This document shows, piece by piece, positions 15,936 to 24,386 of a stretch of DNA of 32,508 nt. Below the pieces are notes generated by a model. That model saw nothing but the letters and a program-made list of their open reading frames with translations, was not told where the DNA came from and searched no databases. The translations under genes and the position numbers were made by a program. The DNA is from CAZEER01 sp964511215 (GTDB taxonomy: Bacteria; Fidelibacterota; Marinisomatia; Marinisomatales; UBA1611). The stretch lies in NCBI GenBank assembly GCA_964511215.1, contig CAZEER010000023.1, positions 1 through 32,508 on the forward strand. The letters are read 5' to 3'. Within the stretch, counting starts at the first letter, position 1, and each line of letters begins with the position of its first letter.

Positions 15936-17267
15936 ATGAGAAATATTGTCATTAAAAAAGGGCATAATATTAAAATGTTGGGCATTCCTCCAACCGATAT
16001 TATTTCACATTCCAAACCTGAAAGTGTTGCTTTGACTCCTTCTAAATTCAGAGGAGTAAAGCCTAAGTTATTAGTTAAAGAAGGAGACAGAGTAAAAATT
16101 GGAGATGCCATATTTTTTGATAAAAAAAAACAAGATGTAAAATGGGGGTCTCCTGCAAATGGTACTATTAAGTCTATTCAATTTGGCAATAGAAGAACGA
16201 TTGAAAAAGTAGAAATAACGGTAGAAGGAGAAGATTCAAAAACATTTCAGGCATTTTCAAAAAATGATATCCTGACTTTGGATCGTGAAATAATATTAAA
16301 TCACATATTAGATTCAAACTTATTTCCTATAATCAGGCAACGTCCATTTAATAAAACTGCAGATCCAACAACTTTACCTAGGGATATATTTATTTCAGGC
16401 TATAACTCTGCACCACTTTCAGTGGATCTATCCAGAGTTATTTCCAATGATAAAGAAACTTTCCAAAGAGGTCTTACTGTTTTGAGTAGGCTAACGGAAG
16501 GGTCATTATTTTTAACATTAGAAACACCAATCCAATTTGATGATACAATGGTGCAAGTTATTTCAGGGCCTCATCCTGCTGGCAATGTGGGAATACAAGT
16601 ACATCATACAAAGTCGCTTAAGCCAGGTGATATAATCTGGTCTGTAAATGCACAGCATGTAATCACCCTTGGTAAATTGTTTCAAACTGGACAATATGAT
16701 CCCAGAATTCTCGTAACAGTGGGTGGATCTGGTGCGAGCAACCCGCAGCTAATAGAAACGACTATGGGCGCAAGTGTAAAATCACTTGTAGCCAACCAAT
16801 CGTTAGAAAAACCTACAAGGTTGATCTCTGGTGATGTTTTAACTGGAGATGTCGTAGGCCAAAATGATTTTTTAGGTTTCTATGATTCTACTTTAAGTAT
16901 CATTAATGACCAAGTTAATAGATCGTTTTTGGGTATGCTGTCCCTAGGTAGTAGTGATACAAAATACAGTCTCACAAATACATTTTTATCTTTATCACGT
17001 TCTTCATTTAATTTTACCACATCACAAAATGGTGAAAAAAGAGCTATGGTCCCAATTAATGCTTGGGAAAATGTTTTACCAATGGATATCTATCCAAATC
17101 CACTTTACCGTGCTATTTTAGCTCAGGATATTGAAGAAATGGAGCAATTAGGTATTTGGGAGTGTGATGATGAAGATTTTGCTCTTTGTTCTTTTGCATG
17201 TCCTAGTAAAATAGATGTAGGTCAAGTAATTAGACAAGGTCTAGATCTAATGGAATTAGAAGGATAG
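15936..17267 (+). CDS. nqrA: Na+-translocating NADH:quinone reductase subunit A
   Basis: A 443-residue cytoplasmic subunit of Na+-NQR. Family motifs include KKGHNIKMLGIPP at the start, ESVALTPSKFRGVKPKLLVKEGD, GPHPAGNVGIQVHH and the C-terminal CSFACPSKIDVGQVIRQGL. NqrA contributes to quinone binding and caps the membrane part of the pump. The nqrB ATG starts two bases after the stop. No ribosome binding site is obvious in the 19-base gap after nuoN. Confidence 0.97.
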   Translation: MRNIVIKKGHNIKMLGIPPTDIISHSKPESVALTPSKFRGVKPKLLVKEGDRVKIGDAIFFDKKKQDVKWGSPANGTIKSIQFGNRRTIEKVEITVEGEDSKTFQAFSKNDILTLDREIILNHILDSNLFPIIRQRPFNKTADPTTLPRDIFISGYNSAPLSVDLSRVISNDKETFQRGLTVLSRLTEGSLFLTLETPIQFDDTMVQVISGPHPAGNVGIQVHHTKSLKPGDIIWSVNAQHVITLGKLFQTGQYDPRILVTVGGSGASNPQLIETTMGASVKSLVANQSLEKPTRLISGDVLTGDVVGQNDFLGFYDSTLSIINDQVNRSFLGMLSLGSSDTKYSLTNTFLSLSRSSFNFTTSQNGEKRAMVPINAWENVLPMDIYPNPLYRAILAQDIEEMEQLGIWECDDEDFALCSFACPSKIDVGQVIRQGLDLMELEG

Positions 17268-17269
17268 TT

Positions 17270-18454
17270 ATGAGGTGGCTTAGAAATTTACTTGATAAAG
17301 TTTCACCCCAATTTGAAAAAGGTGGAAAGCTAGAAAAACTTGGACCTGTTTTTGAAGCAACGGATACAATTCTTTTCAGTACAGATGAAAGAACTGAATC
17401 AGGCCCGCATATAAGAGATAGTGTTGATATAAAACGTATAATGATACTTGTTGTGATAGCATTAATTCCTTGTTATATATTTGGTGCTATTAATGTTGGA
17501 TATCAAAAAGCTCTAACATTTGGTGGCCAGACAACGTGGATGGATAACTTATTGGTAGGTACTATTGCAATTCTTCCAATTATTGTAGTTACGTTTATAT
17601 CAGGTGCTTTTTGGGAATTATTATTTGGAATAGTAAGAAAACATCCCATATCGGAAGGATTCCTTGTGACATGTGCATTAATTCCGCTTACATTGCCACC
17701 ATCCATTCCACTCTGGCAGGTTGCTGTTGCGACCTCATTTGGTATTGTTATTGGTAAGGAAATATTTGGCGGTGTGGGTATGAATATTTTCAACCCAGCA
17801 CTTACGGCTAGGGCATTTCTTTATTTTACATATCCAGCTTTTATATCAGGTGATAAGGTATGGGTACTAGCACCAGATGGTTATTCGGGCCCAACAGCAC
17901 TAAGTATACCTGCTGGTCAGACTAATGCTGATGCTGTTGATTTACTTGATAAGGCAAGTTCTAATCTTGTTTTTGATTTTTCCTGGATGAATATGTTTTT
18001 GGGTTGGATTCCAGGTTCAATTGGTGAGACGAATAAATTATTAATTCTTATAGGAGCACTCTTCCTAGTTATTATAGGTGTAACAAGTTGGAGAGTAATG
18101 ATTGGATCATTCTTAGGATTGATTGGAATGGCTTATTTAACTAATCTCCTAGCTCCTTATTCAACTAATTCAATGTTAACTATTCCTCCTCACTACCATT
18201 TAGTTATGGGTAGTTTTTTATTTGGTACTGTTTTTATGGCAACCGAGCCAGTTACAGGATGTCACACAGATAGAGGAAGATGGGTTTTTGGCATTTTAGT
18301 AGGATCTTTAACAGTAATTATACGTAACATCAACCCTGCATATCCTGAAGGAATTATGCTTGCAATTCTACTTATGAATGCATTCGCACCTTTGATTGAT
18401 TATTTTGTTGTTCGAGGTAATATTAAAAAAAGATTAATCCGTTATGCACAGTAA
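17270..18454 (+). CDS. nqrB: Na+-translocating NADH:quinone reductase subunit B
   Basis: A 394-residue membrane subunit, the main Na+ channel, carrying one covalent FMN and riboflavin. About ten helices are visible, with GGVGMNIFNPALTARAFLYF typical of NqrB/RnfD. The FMN attachment site is at residues 203-209, DGYSGPT, with Thr209 as the acceptor. The usual motif is S/T-G-A-T, so Pro replaces Ala here. Gly-rich VMGSFLFGTVFMATEPVTG is conserved. The end overlaps nqrC by 11 bases. Confidence 0.97.
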   Translation: MRWLRNLLDKVSPQFEKGGKLEKLGPVFEATDTILFSTDERTESGPHIRDSVDIKRIMILVVIALIPCYIFGAINVGYQKALTFGGQTTWMDNLLVGTIAILPIIVVTFISGAFWELLFGIVRKHPISEGFLVTCALIPLTLPPSIPLWQVAVATSFGIVIGKEIFGGVGMNIFNPALTARAFLYFTYPAFISGDKVWVLAPDGYSGPTALSIPAGQTNADAVDLLDKASSNLVFDFSWMNMFLGWIPGSIGETNKLLILIGALFLVIIGVTSWRVMIGSFLGLIGMAYLTNLLAPYSTNSMLTIPPHYHLVMGSFLFGTVFMATEPVTGCHTDRGRWVFGILVGSLTVIIRNINPAYPEGIMLAILLMNAFAPLIDYFVVRGNIKKRLIRYAQ

Positions 18455-19139
18455 TACGTATACAATTATTTTTATGTCGACCATAACGATCTTATTAGGA
18501 TCGTTTTTATCAGTTGCGGCAGGAACGCTAGAAGATATTCAAGATTTAAATGTAGAGAATGATAGTAAAAAAAATATTCTATCTTGTCTGGGGTATAAAC
18601 AGGATCCAAATAAACCATGGACATCAGATGATATAAAAAAAATATTTGATAATAATATTGAGGCCTACGTTTTAGATGTAAATGGTAATAGGACTGATAA
18701 AGACCCAGCATCTATTGATCCTGAAACTGATAACCAAAATTATCCGATATATGTTGATCAAAAAGGTGATCTTATTCATGGGTATGCGATTCCAATATCT
18801 GGAAAAGGTTTGTGGTCAACACTTTATGGTTATTTTGCCATTGAACCAGATGGGATGACTGCTAAAGGCATAACGTTCTATGCGCACAAAGAAACCCCTG
18901 GCCTAGGTGGTGAAGTGGATAAGTCATGGTTTCAAAATAATTTTACTGGTAAAAGATTTATTGATGATGATGGCGATTTAGTTGGTGTTAAAGTTAAAAA
19001 AGGAAAGGCTGATCCAGCGAGTATGTATGAAGTTGATGGTATTTCGGGTGCTACAATAACAAGTAAAGGACTAGAAACTTTTTTGCTTAATGATCTAAAA
19101 AAGTATGAAAATTTTTTTAAAAAAATTAGGGAAGGTTAA
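18444..19139 (+). CDS. nqrC: Na+-translocating NADH:quinone reductase subunit C
   Basis: A 231-residue protein with one N-terminal membrane anchor (about 6-26) and a periplasmic domain. The FMN attachment motif DGISGAT is complete, with Thr204 as the acceptor and ITSKGL after it; ApbE, encoded downstream, would attach the flavin. GLWSTLYGYFAI and FYAHKETPGLGGEV are also family motifs. It overlaps nqrB by 11 bases and precedes nqrD by five. Confidence 0.97.
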   Translation: MHSNTYTIIFMSTITILLGSFLSVAAGTLEDIQDLNVENDSKKNILSCLGYKQDPNKPWTSDDIKKIFDNNIEAYVLDVNGNRTDKDPASIDPETDNQNYPIYVDQKGDLIHGYAIPISGKGLWSTLYGYFAIEPDGMTAKGITFYAHKETPGLGGEVDKSWFQNNFTGKRFIDDDGDLVGVKVKKGKADPASMYEVDGISGATITSKGLETFLLNDLKKYENFFKKIREG

Positions 19140-19144
19140 AATAA

Positions 19145-19771
19145 ATGGCTGTTTTTGATAAAAAATCAAAAGAAGCGCTAGTTGATCCTTTAATGAAAAG
19201 TAATCCCATAAGCTTACAAGTTTTAGGTATCTGTTCTGCACTTGCTGTAACTGTACAGTTAAACACCGCTGTTGTTATGACTTTAGCAGTAGTCTCAGTT
19301 TTATCCGTTTCTAATACAGTTATCTCTCTTTTAAGAACAATGATTCCTGGTAAAGTAAGAATTATTGTCCAACTTTCAATCATTGCAAGTCTCGTAATAT
19401 TAACCGATCAAATTTTGCAAGCTTATATGTATGATGTTAGTAAGCAACTATCTGTTTTTGTCGCTTTGATTATTACAAATTGCATAGTTATGGGTAGAGC
19501 AGAAGCATATGCTATGCAAAATACACCAGGTAAATCGTTTCTAGATGGATTAGGTAATGGTCTTGGGTATGGTGGAATATTAATCTCAGTAGCTTTTTTT
19601 AGAGAATTGTTAGGTAGTGGCTCCATATATGGTATTCAGATTGTCCCTGATTCTTTATATGCTGCTGGCTACCAAAATATGGGATTAATGGTCTTATCTC
19701 CGGGTGCATTTATCATTCTAGGTCTTATTGTTTGGGTGCATCGTATTGCTAGTGGTGTAGAAGAGGAATAG
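19145..19771 (+). CDS. nqrD: Na+-translocating NADH:quinone reductase subunit D
   Basis: A 208-residue membrane subunit with six helices. It pairs with NqrE in inverted symmetry and shares an intramembrane iron site. The Cys ligands are present as Cys30 in LGICSALAV and Cys113 in ITNCIVMGRAEAYA. FLDGLGNGLGYG and FFRELLGSGS complete the family pattern. The gene ends four bases before the TTG start of nqrE. Confidence 0.97.
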   Translation: MAVFDKKSKEALVDPLMKSNPISLQVLGICSALAVTVQLNTAVVMTLAVVSVLSVSNTVISLLRTMIPGKVRIIVQLSIIASLVILTDQILQAYMYDVSKQLSVFVALIITNCIVMGRAEAYAMQNTPGKSFLDGLGNGLGYGGILISVAFFRELLGSGSIYGIQIVPDSLYAAGYQNMGLMVLSPGAFIILGLIVWVHRIASGVEEE

Positions 19772-19775
19772 ATTT

Positions 19776-20405
19776 TTGGAACACTATATAAGCATATTAA
19801 CAAAAGCTATCTTTATTGAGAATATTCTACTTGCTTATTTTTTAGGTATGTGCTCATTCCTGGCAATATCAAAAAAAGTAGATACATCTATTGGACTTGG
19901 TTTTGCTGTAATCTTTGTATTAACAATTACAGCTCCTGCGAACTGGGCAATTCATAACTTTTTACTAAGAGATGGCGCTCTTTCTTGGCTAAACCCTGAT
20001 TACGGTTTAACTGGTAGCAATACAATTAATCTTAGTTTTTTAAATAGTATTATTTTTATTGCGGTTATTGCTGCGATGGTCCAACTCGTTGAGATGACAC
20101 TGGACCGATTTGCTCCTACTCTTTATATCAGTCTAGGAATCTTTCTACCTTTAATTGCTGTTAATTGTGCAATACTTGGTGGCTCAATGTTTTTAGTAGA
20201 AAGAGAATATACTTTTATAGAGTCTACTGTCTACGGTTTTGGATCTGGAATTGGCTTCTTTCTGGCGATTACATCTATGGCCGCGATAAGACACAGGATT
20301 AGATATTCAAATGTTCCTATGCAATTGAGAGGTGTTGGTATAACAATGCTGTTAACTGGCCTTGTTTCTATGGCATTCATGGCATTTTCAGGGATTGATT
20401 TATAA
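19776..20405 (+). CDS. nqrE: Na+-translocating NADH:quinone reductase subunit E (TTG start)
   Basis: A 209-residue six-helix membrane subunit. Cys26 in YFLGMCSFLA and Cys131 in AVNCAILGG are the partner ligands of the NqrDE iron site. The start codon is TTG at 19776: the resulting MEHYIS aligns with the first residues of other NqrE proteins, and AGAGGAA of the nqrD end sits about 8 bases upstream as ribosome binding site. No in-frame ATG is near. The stop shares a base with the nqrF ATG (TAATG). Confidence 0.97.
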   Translation: MEHYISILTKAIFIENILLAYFLGMCSFLAISKKVDTSIGLGFAVIFVLTITAPANWAIHNFLLRDGALSWLNPDYGLTGSNTINLSFLNSIIFIAVIAAMVQLVEMTLDRFAPTLYISLGIFLPLIAVNCAILGGSMFLVEREYTFIESTVYGFGSGIGFFLAITSMAAIRHRIRYSNVPMQLRGVGITMLLTGLVSMAFMAFSGIDL

Positions 20406-21634
20406 TGGAACAAATTTTTCTTAGCGTAGGAGTATTTACTGGAATTGTTTTACTTTTGGTTCTTCTTTTGAATTTTGCTGAAAGCCAGTTACTTCCAAAG
20501 GGAGACGTGATTATTAATATTAATGGAGAAGATGATAAAAATATCACCACTCGTCCAGGTGGAACACTACTTACTGCTCTTGCTGGACAATCTGTTTTCT
20601 TACCATCAGCATGTGGCGGAGGTGGAACCTGTGCCATGTGTGAATGTCAAGTCCTTGAAGGTGGGGGAGATATTCTCCCAACAGAAAAAGGTCATATTAA
20701 TAGAAGTAAAGCAAAAGATAAATGGAGACTCGCTTGTCAGGTAAAAATTAAAGAAAATATGAAGATTCGGGTTCCTGATGAAATATTCAGTATCCAGAAA
20801 TGGGAGTGTATTGTTGCGTCAAATAATAATGTGGCAACCTTTATCAAAGAGCTTATTCTAAATTTACCTGAGGGTGAAAATCTCAATTTTCAAGCAGGTG
20901 GATATATACAGATTGATATCCCTGAATATAAAAATCTTCACTTTAATGGATTTGATGTTGAGAAGGAGTACCACCCTGATTGGGATCAATATAAAATTTG
21001 GGATCTAGTTGCTAATAATGACGAGCCTGTATTTAGGGCCTATTCTATGGCTAACCATCCTGCAGAAGGCAACCGTGTCATGCTTAATGTTAGAATAGCA
21101 ACACCTCCTCCTCCATTATGGGATGAAGCACCACCAGGCCTAGCATCTTCTTATATTTTTAATTTAAAACCTGGAGATAAGGTAACAGTGTCAGGCCCAT
21201 ATGGTGAATTTTTCATAAAAGATACTGATAGAGAGATGGTATATATTGGTGGCGGTGCAGGTATGGCACCAATGAGATCTCACCTTTTTCATTTATTTCA
21301 TACTCTCAAAACAGGAAGGGAGGTATCTTTTTGGTATGGTGCCAGATCGGTTAGAGAGATGTTCTATGATGATCAGTTCAAACAAATTGAGAATCAATTT
21401 CCAAATTTTACTTATAATGTAGCATTATCTGAACCTATGGAAGAAGATCATTGGGAAGGGCACACCGGATTTATTCATCAGGTTTTACATGATGAATATT
21501 TAATAGACCATGAGGATCCTACAGAACTTGAATATTATATGTGTGGACCACCCCCAATGATAAATGCCTGCGATAACATGCTTGACAGCCTAGGAGTTGA
21601 GAGGGAAATGATAGCATATGATAGTTTTGGTTAG
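20405..21634 (+). CDS. nqrF: Na+-translocating NADH:quinone reductase subunit F
   Basis: A 409-residue NADH dehydrogenase subunit, the electron entry of NQR. It has an N-terminal membrane helix (about 5-24) and then a [2Fe-2S] domain with Cys70, Cys76, Cys79 and Cys111 (SACGGGGTCAMCEC ... LACQV). The FAD domain has RAYSMANHP, and the NADH domain has GGGAGMAPMRSHLFHL and YYMCGPPPM. All cofactor residues are intact. This subunit makes NQR, not the EFG-less complex I, the visible NADH oxidase in this region. The end overlaps apbE by 17 bases. Confidence 0.98.
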   Translation: MEQIFLSVGVFTGIVLLLVLLLNFAESQLLPKGDVIININGEDDKNITTRPGGTLLTALAGQSVFLPSACGGGGTCAMCECQVLEGGGDILPTEKGHINRSKAKDKWRLACQVKIKENMKIRVPDEIFSIQKWECIVASNNNVATFIKELILNLPEGENLNFQAGGYIQIDIPEYKNLHFNGFDVEKEYHPDWDQYKIWDLVANNDEPVFRAYSMANHPAEGNRVMLNVRIATPPPPLWDEAPPGLASSYIFNLKPGDKVTVSGPYGEFFIKDTDREMVYIGGGAGMAPMRSHLFHLFHTLKTGREVSFWYGARSVREMFYDDQFKQIENQFPNFTYNVALSEPMEEDHWEGHTGFIHQVLHDEYLIDHEDPTELEYYMCGPPPMINACDNMLDSLGVEREMIAYDSFG

Positions 21635-22691
21635 ATTCCAAAAAATAATTACTGAACAAAAAACCCGACTTTTGTTGGGTTTTTTGTTATTAATTCTTGG
21701 TTGTGATAATAGTAAAACACTACTTGTGGTCCAAGGTAAAACCATGGGAACTAATTATTCTGTAAGAATTGTGGGTGATGCAGGGCAGTTGAACTACACT
21801 ACAATCAAAAATGTTATTGATTCAGTTTTAGTTAAGATTAATAGACAGATGTCTACTTGGGATCCTGGTAGTGAAATTTCAAAATTTAATCGATGGGAAT
21901 CTTTAGAATCTTTCAAAGTTTCAAAACCTTTTTTTGAAGTTGTTGAAAATGCACTTAGAATCTCTAATCAAACCAATGGTATGTTTGATATTACTGTTTA
22001 TGATTTAATGTCATTATGGGGCTTTGGCCCAAATCCTATGATGGGTTTTCCTGATAAGAATAGTATTGAATCTGTATTGTCATACACTGGGTTTCAAAAT
22101 ATTAAATGTGATCAAGATAGACTTATCAAGAAAAATCATAAAACAAAATTGGACTTAAACTCTATTGCAAAGGGATATGGAGTTGATAATGTATATCGTA
22201 CTCTTAAAAGTCTTGGTTATAATAATATTTTTGTAGAAATAGGAGGAGAAATCAGATTGTCTGGAACCAATGAAAAGAATAAAACTTGGTCGATAGGATT
22301 AGAAAATCCTCCATCTGAAGTATCAAGTGAACAAAAGCCATTTTTTGGAATTATGAAAAACAATGAATGTTCCATAGCAACATCTGCAAACTATCGAAAT
22401 ATTGTCGATGCTGATGGTATGGTCTTGGGTCATACTATCAATCCCAAAACAGGCTATCCTATTCAGACAGATGTGTTATCAGTTACTGTAATTTCTGAAA
22501 CATGTATAATTGCAGATGGATGGGCAACAGCCTTAATGGCAATGGACTATGAAAAGGGTTCTAAGATTGTGGATGATAATCCAGACATAAAAGCAGTTTG
22601 GGTACTTTCTAATGAAAATGAAAAAAGAATGATTGCATTATCTGATGGCGTGATAATACAAAATGCTATTTATAATATTAAAGGATTATAG
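21618..22691 (+). CDS. apbE: FAD:protein FMN transferase (lipoprotein)
   Basis: A 357-residue ApbE-family enzyme that moves FMN from FAD to a Thr of NqrB and NqrC. The N-terminus is a lipoprotein signal ending in the lipobox LLILGC with Cys29, so the mature enzyme is anchored on the periplasmic side where the target Thr residues lie. Catalytic-domain motifs: KTMGTNYSVRIV, DLNSIAKGYGVD, GHTINPKTGYP and ADGWATALMAM. The ATG overlaps nqrF by 17 bases. A long terminator-like hairpin lies inside the signal-peptide codons (21655-21688). The 3' end overlaps the convergent nqrM by 14 bases. Confidence 0.95.
   Translation: MIVLVRFQKIITEQKTRLLLGFLLLILGCDNSKTLLVVQGKTMGTNYSVRIVGDAGQLNYTTIKNVIDSVLVKINRQMSTWDPGSEISKFNRWESLESFKVSKPFFEVVENALRISNQTNGMFDITVYDLMSLWGFGPNPMMGFPDKNSIESVLSYTGFQNIKCDQDRLIKKNHKTKLDLNSIAKGYGVDNVYRTLKSLGYNNIFVEIGGEIRLSGTNEKNKTWSIGLENPPSEVSSEQKPFFGIMKNNECSIATSANYRNIVDADGMVLGHTINPKTGYPIQTDVLSVTVISETCIIADGWATALMAMDYEKGSKIVDDNPDIKAVWVLSNENEKRMIALSDGVIIQNAIYNIKGL
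21655..21688 (+). terminator. Rho-independent terminator-like hairpin inside the 5' end of apbE
   Basis: A 15-base-pair stem with one G-T wobble and a TTTT loop. The left arm 21655-21669 contains A6-CCCGAC, the loop is 21670-21673, and the right arm 21674-21688 contains GTTGGG-T6. The T6 run lies in the right arm, directly after the G-C core. It begins 21 bases after the nqrF stop, where an operon terminator would be expected, yet it lies within codons 13-24 of apbE. Confidence 0.7.
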
Positions 22692-22863
22692 AATCTGTTT
22701 TAGTATTATCACATTTCTGTGGGTTATTACCACATATTGTACAAACACCGTTAGAGCTCAATCCTCCACAAGAACCAGAGAGTGGTTTTCTATTGAATAT
22801 TACTCCAATTGACATACCTGCTATAGCAATTGTCAGAATGATAATCCCGATTATGATTTCCAT
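22678..22863 (-). CDS. nqrM: Na+-NQR maturation protein NqrM
   Basis: A 61-residue protein with one N-terminal membrane helix (about 2-23) followed by a Cys-rich tail. The stretch GVIFNRKPLSGSCGGL with Cys32, then Cys41, Cys44 and Cys51, matches NqrM (old DUF539), in which four conserved Cys are thought to deliver iron to the NqrDE site. In most genomes nqrM follows apbE on the same strand. Here it is on the opposite strand, and its last 14 bases overlap the apbE end. It would be expressed from its own promoter in the 113-base divergent region before the antiporter gene. Confidence 0.9.
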   Translation of the reverse strand: MEIIIGIIILTIAIAGMSIGVIFNRKPLSGSCGGLSSNGVCTICGNNPQKCDNTKTDSIIL

Positions 22864-22919
22864 ATAAAAAATTAGCTCTAAATTGTCTAAACAATCATTT
22901 ATTTATATATTCATTGGTG

Positions 22920-22939
22920 TTTCCATTTGAATATGGAAA
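22920..22939. promoter_or_regulatory. Inverted repeat between nqrM and the antiporter gene
   Basis: TTTCCAT and ATGGAAA form a perfect 7-base inverted repeat around a 6-base spacer, in the 113-base region between the divergent nqrM and antiporter starts. A smaller repeat, ATTGT-CTAA-ACAAT, lies at 22882-22895. Either could be an operator for the divergent pair, but short dyads are frequent in AT-rich DNA. Confidence 0.2.
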
Positions 22940-22976
22940 GAGATTAATTTTGAGGATACAAATACAGTGAGAAAAA

Positions 22977-24386
22977 ATGAAGAATCATAAAATATTATCA
23001 TTTTTATTAATTTTAGCTCCAATGTTTATATTTGCTGCTGGAGAAGGTTCGCCATATTTGGATGGTAAAGGGCTGCCGCTTCAATGGGTTGTACCATTTG
23101 TTGGTATCTTGCTATCAATTGCTATTTTCCCACTTGTAGCAGAACATTTCTGGCACCATAATTTCGGAAAAATTTCTCTTTTTTGGGCTTTACTGTTAAT
23201 TATACCACTGTTGTTATTTCACGGAATAGACACTACGATCTATGAAGTACTTCATGTCGCCCTACTAGAATACGTGCCTTTTATCATTTTATTGCTAGCT
23301 CTTTTTACTATATCAGGCGGAGTACAATTAAAAGGCTCATTAGTGGGGACTCCAATATTAAACACAGTAATCATTTTTATAGGCACAGCTCTGGCAAGTT
23401 GGATGGGTACAACTGGAGCCGCAATGTTATTAATTCGTCCGCTACTTCGGGCTAACCAACACCGGCAAAATAAAGTACACATTATAGTATTTTTTATTTT
23501 TCTTGTTGCAAATATAGGAGGATCCTTGACTCCGCTTGGAGACCCGCCTCTTTTCTTGGGATTCTTGAGAGGTGTCAGTTTCTTTTGGACTACATCTGCA
23601 ATGTTTCTGCCTATGCTTTTTATGGTGGTGTCATTATTGCTGATATTTTTTGGTTTGGATACTTACTTTTACAGGAAAGAGCCACCTTATGAAGCCAATG
23701 ATTCAGAAAATGAAAAGCTAAATATAGAAGGATCTTTTAATCTTTTGTTATTAGCAGGAGTAGTTGGAGGAGTTTTAATATCAGGTTTCTGGAAATCTGG
23801 TGTCGAAATTCCAATTTATCATTTTGTTATGAAATTAGAAAATATTGTACGTGATGTTTTACTACTATCACTTACCTATGTAAGCTGGACAATGACTCCT
23901 AAAACCATACGAGAAGCAAATGAATACACTTGGTTCCCAATTGAGGAAGTGGGCAAATTATTTGCAGGAATCTTTATAACAATTATTCCAGCAATTGCAA
24001 TATTAAGAGCTGGTCTTGAGGGTAATTTAGATTGGGTAATAAAATTAGTTACAGAAAACGAAAATCCTAATTTTATGTATTTTTGGATGACTGGAATTCT
24101 CTCAAGTTTTTTAGATAATGCACCAACGTATATAGTTTTTTTTGAAACAGCAGGTGGGAATCCTGTAGAATTAATGGGCTCAAAGTATAAGACATTATTA
24201 GCAATATCAATGGGTGCTGTTTTTATGGGAGCGAATTCATATATCGGGAATGCACCAAATTTCATGGTTAAGTCGATTGCTGAATCATCTAATATTAAAA
24301 TGCCAAGCTTTTTTGGCTACATTCTAAAATGGTCACTCCCGATTTTATTTCCATTATTTGCCATAGCAAGTTGGATTTTCTTTTAA
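22977..24386 (+). CDS. Putative Na+/H+ antiporter of the ArsB/NhaD (CitMHS_2-like) superfamily
   Basis: A 469-residue polytopic membrane protein with about 11-12 helices and a hydrophobic N-terminus ending in FAAGEG. Motifs such as GLPLQWVVPFVGILLSIAIFPL, the Gly/Pro loop GGSLTPLGDPPLFLGFLRG and the late SFLDNAPTYIVFFE and GAVFMGANSYIGNAPNFM segments belong to proteins annotated as sodium:proton antiporters in Bacteroidetes and alphaproteobacteria. The paired SLTPLGDPP and NAPNFM elements resemble the half-helix substrate site of the ion-transporter superfamily. Placement beside Na+-NQR supports a role in sodium cycling, but the substrate (Na+ or a carboxylate) cannot be read from sequence. 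The stop shares a base with the next ATG. Confidence 0.8.
   Translation: MKNHKILSFLLILAPMFIFAAGEGSPYLDGKGLPLQWVVPFVGILLSIAIFPLVAEHFWHHNFGKISLFWALLLIIPLLLFHGIDTTIYEVLHVALLEYVPFIILLLALFTISGGVQLKGSLVGTPILNTVIIFIGTALASWMGTTGAAMLLIRPLLRANQHRQNKVHIIVFFIFLVANIGGSLTPLGDPPLFLGFLRGVSFFWTTSAMFLPMLFMVVSLLLIFFGLDTYFYRKEPPYEANDSENEKLNIEGSFNLLLLAGVVGGVLISGFWKSGVEIPIYHFVMKLENIVRDVLLLSLTYVSWTMTPKTIREANEYTWFPIEEVGKLFAGIFITIIPAIAILRAGLEGNLDWVIKLVTENENPNFMYFWMTGILSSFLDNAPTYIVFFETAGGNPVELMGSKYKTLLAISMGAVFMGANSYIGNAPNFMVKSIAESSNIKMPSFFGYILKWSLPILFPLFAIASWIFF

Noticed and set aside
15936..21634. Reading of the six-gene cluster as Rnf instead of Nqr
   Set aside because: NqrA and the FAD/[2Fe-2S] diaphorase NqrF are present, RnfB/RnfC-type ferredoxin subunits are absent, and nqrM is adjacent.
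24329..24385. N-terminal extension of the cobalamin adenosyltransferase (MVTPDFISII...)
   Set aside because: It lies entirely inside the antiporter gene in another frame, and the family starts at the coupled ATG 24386.
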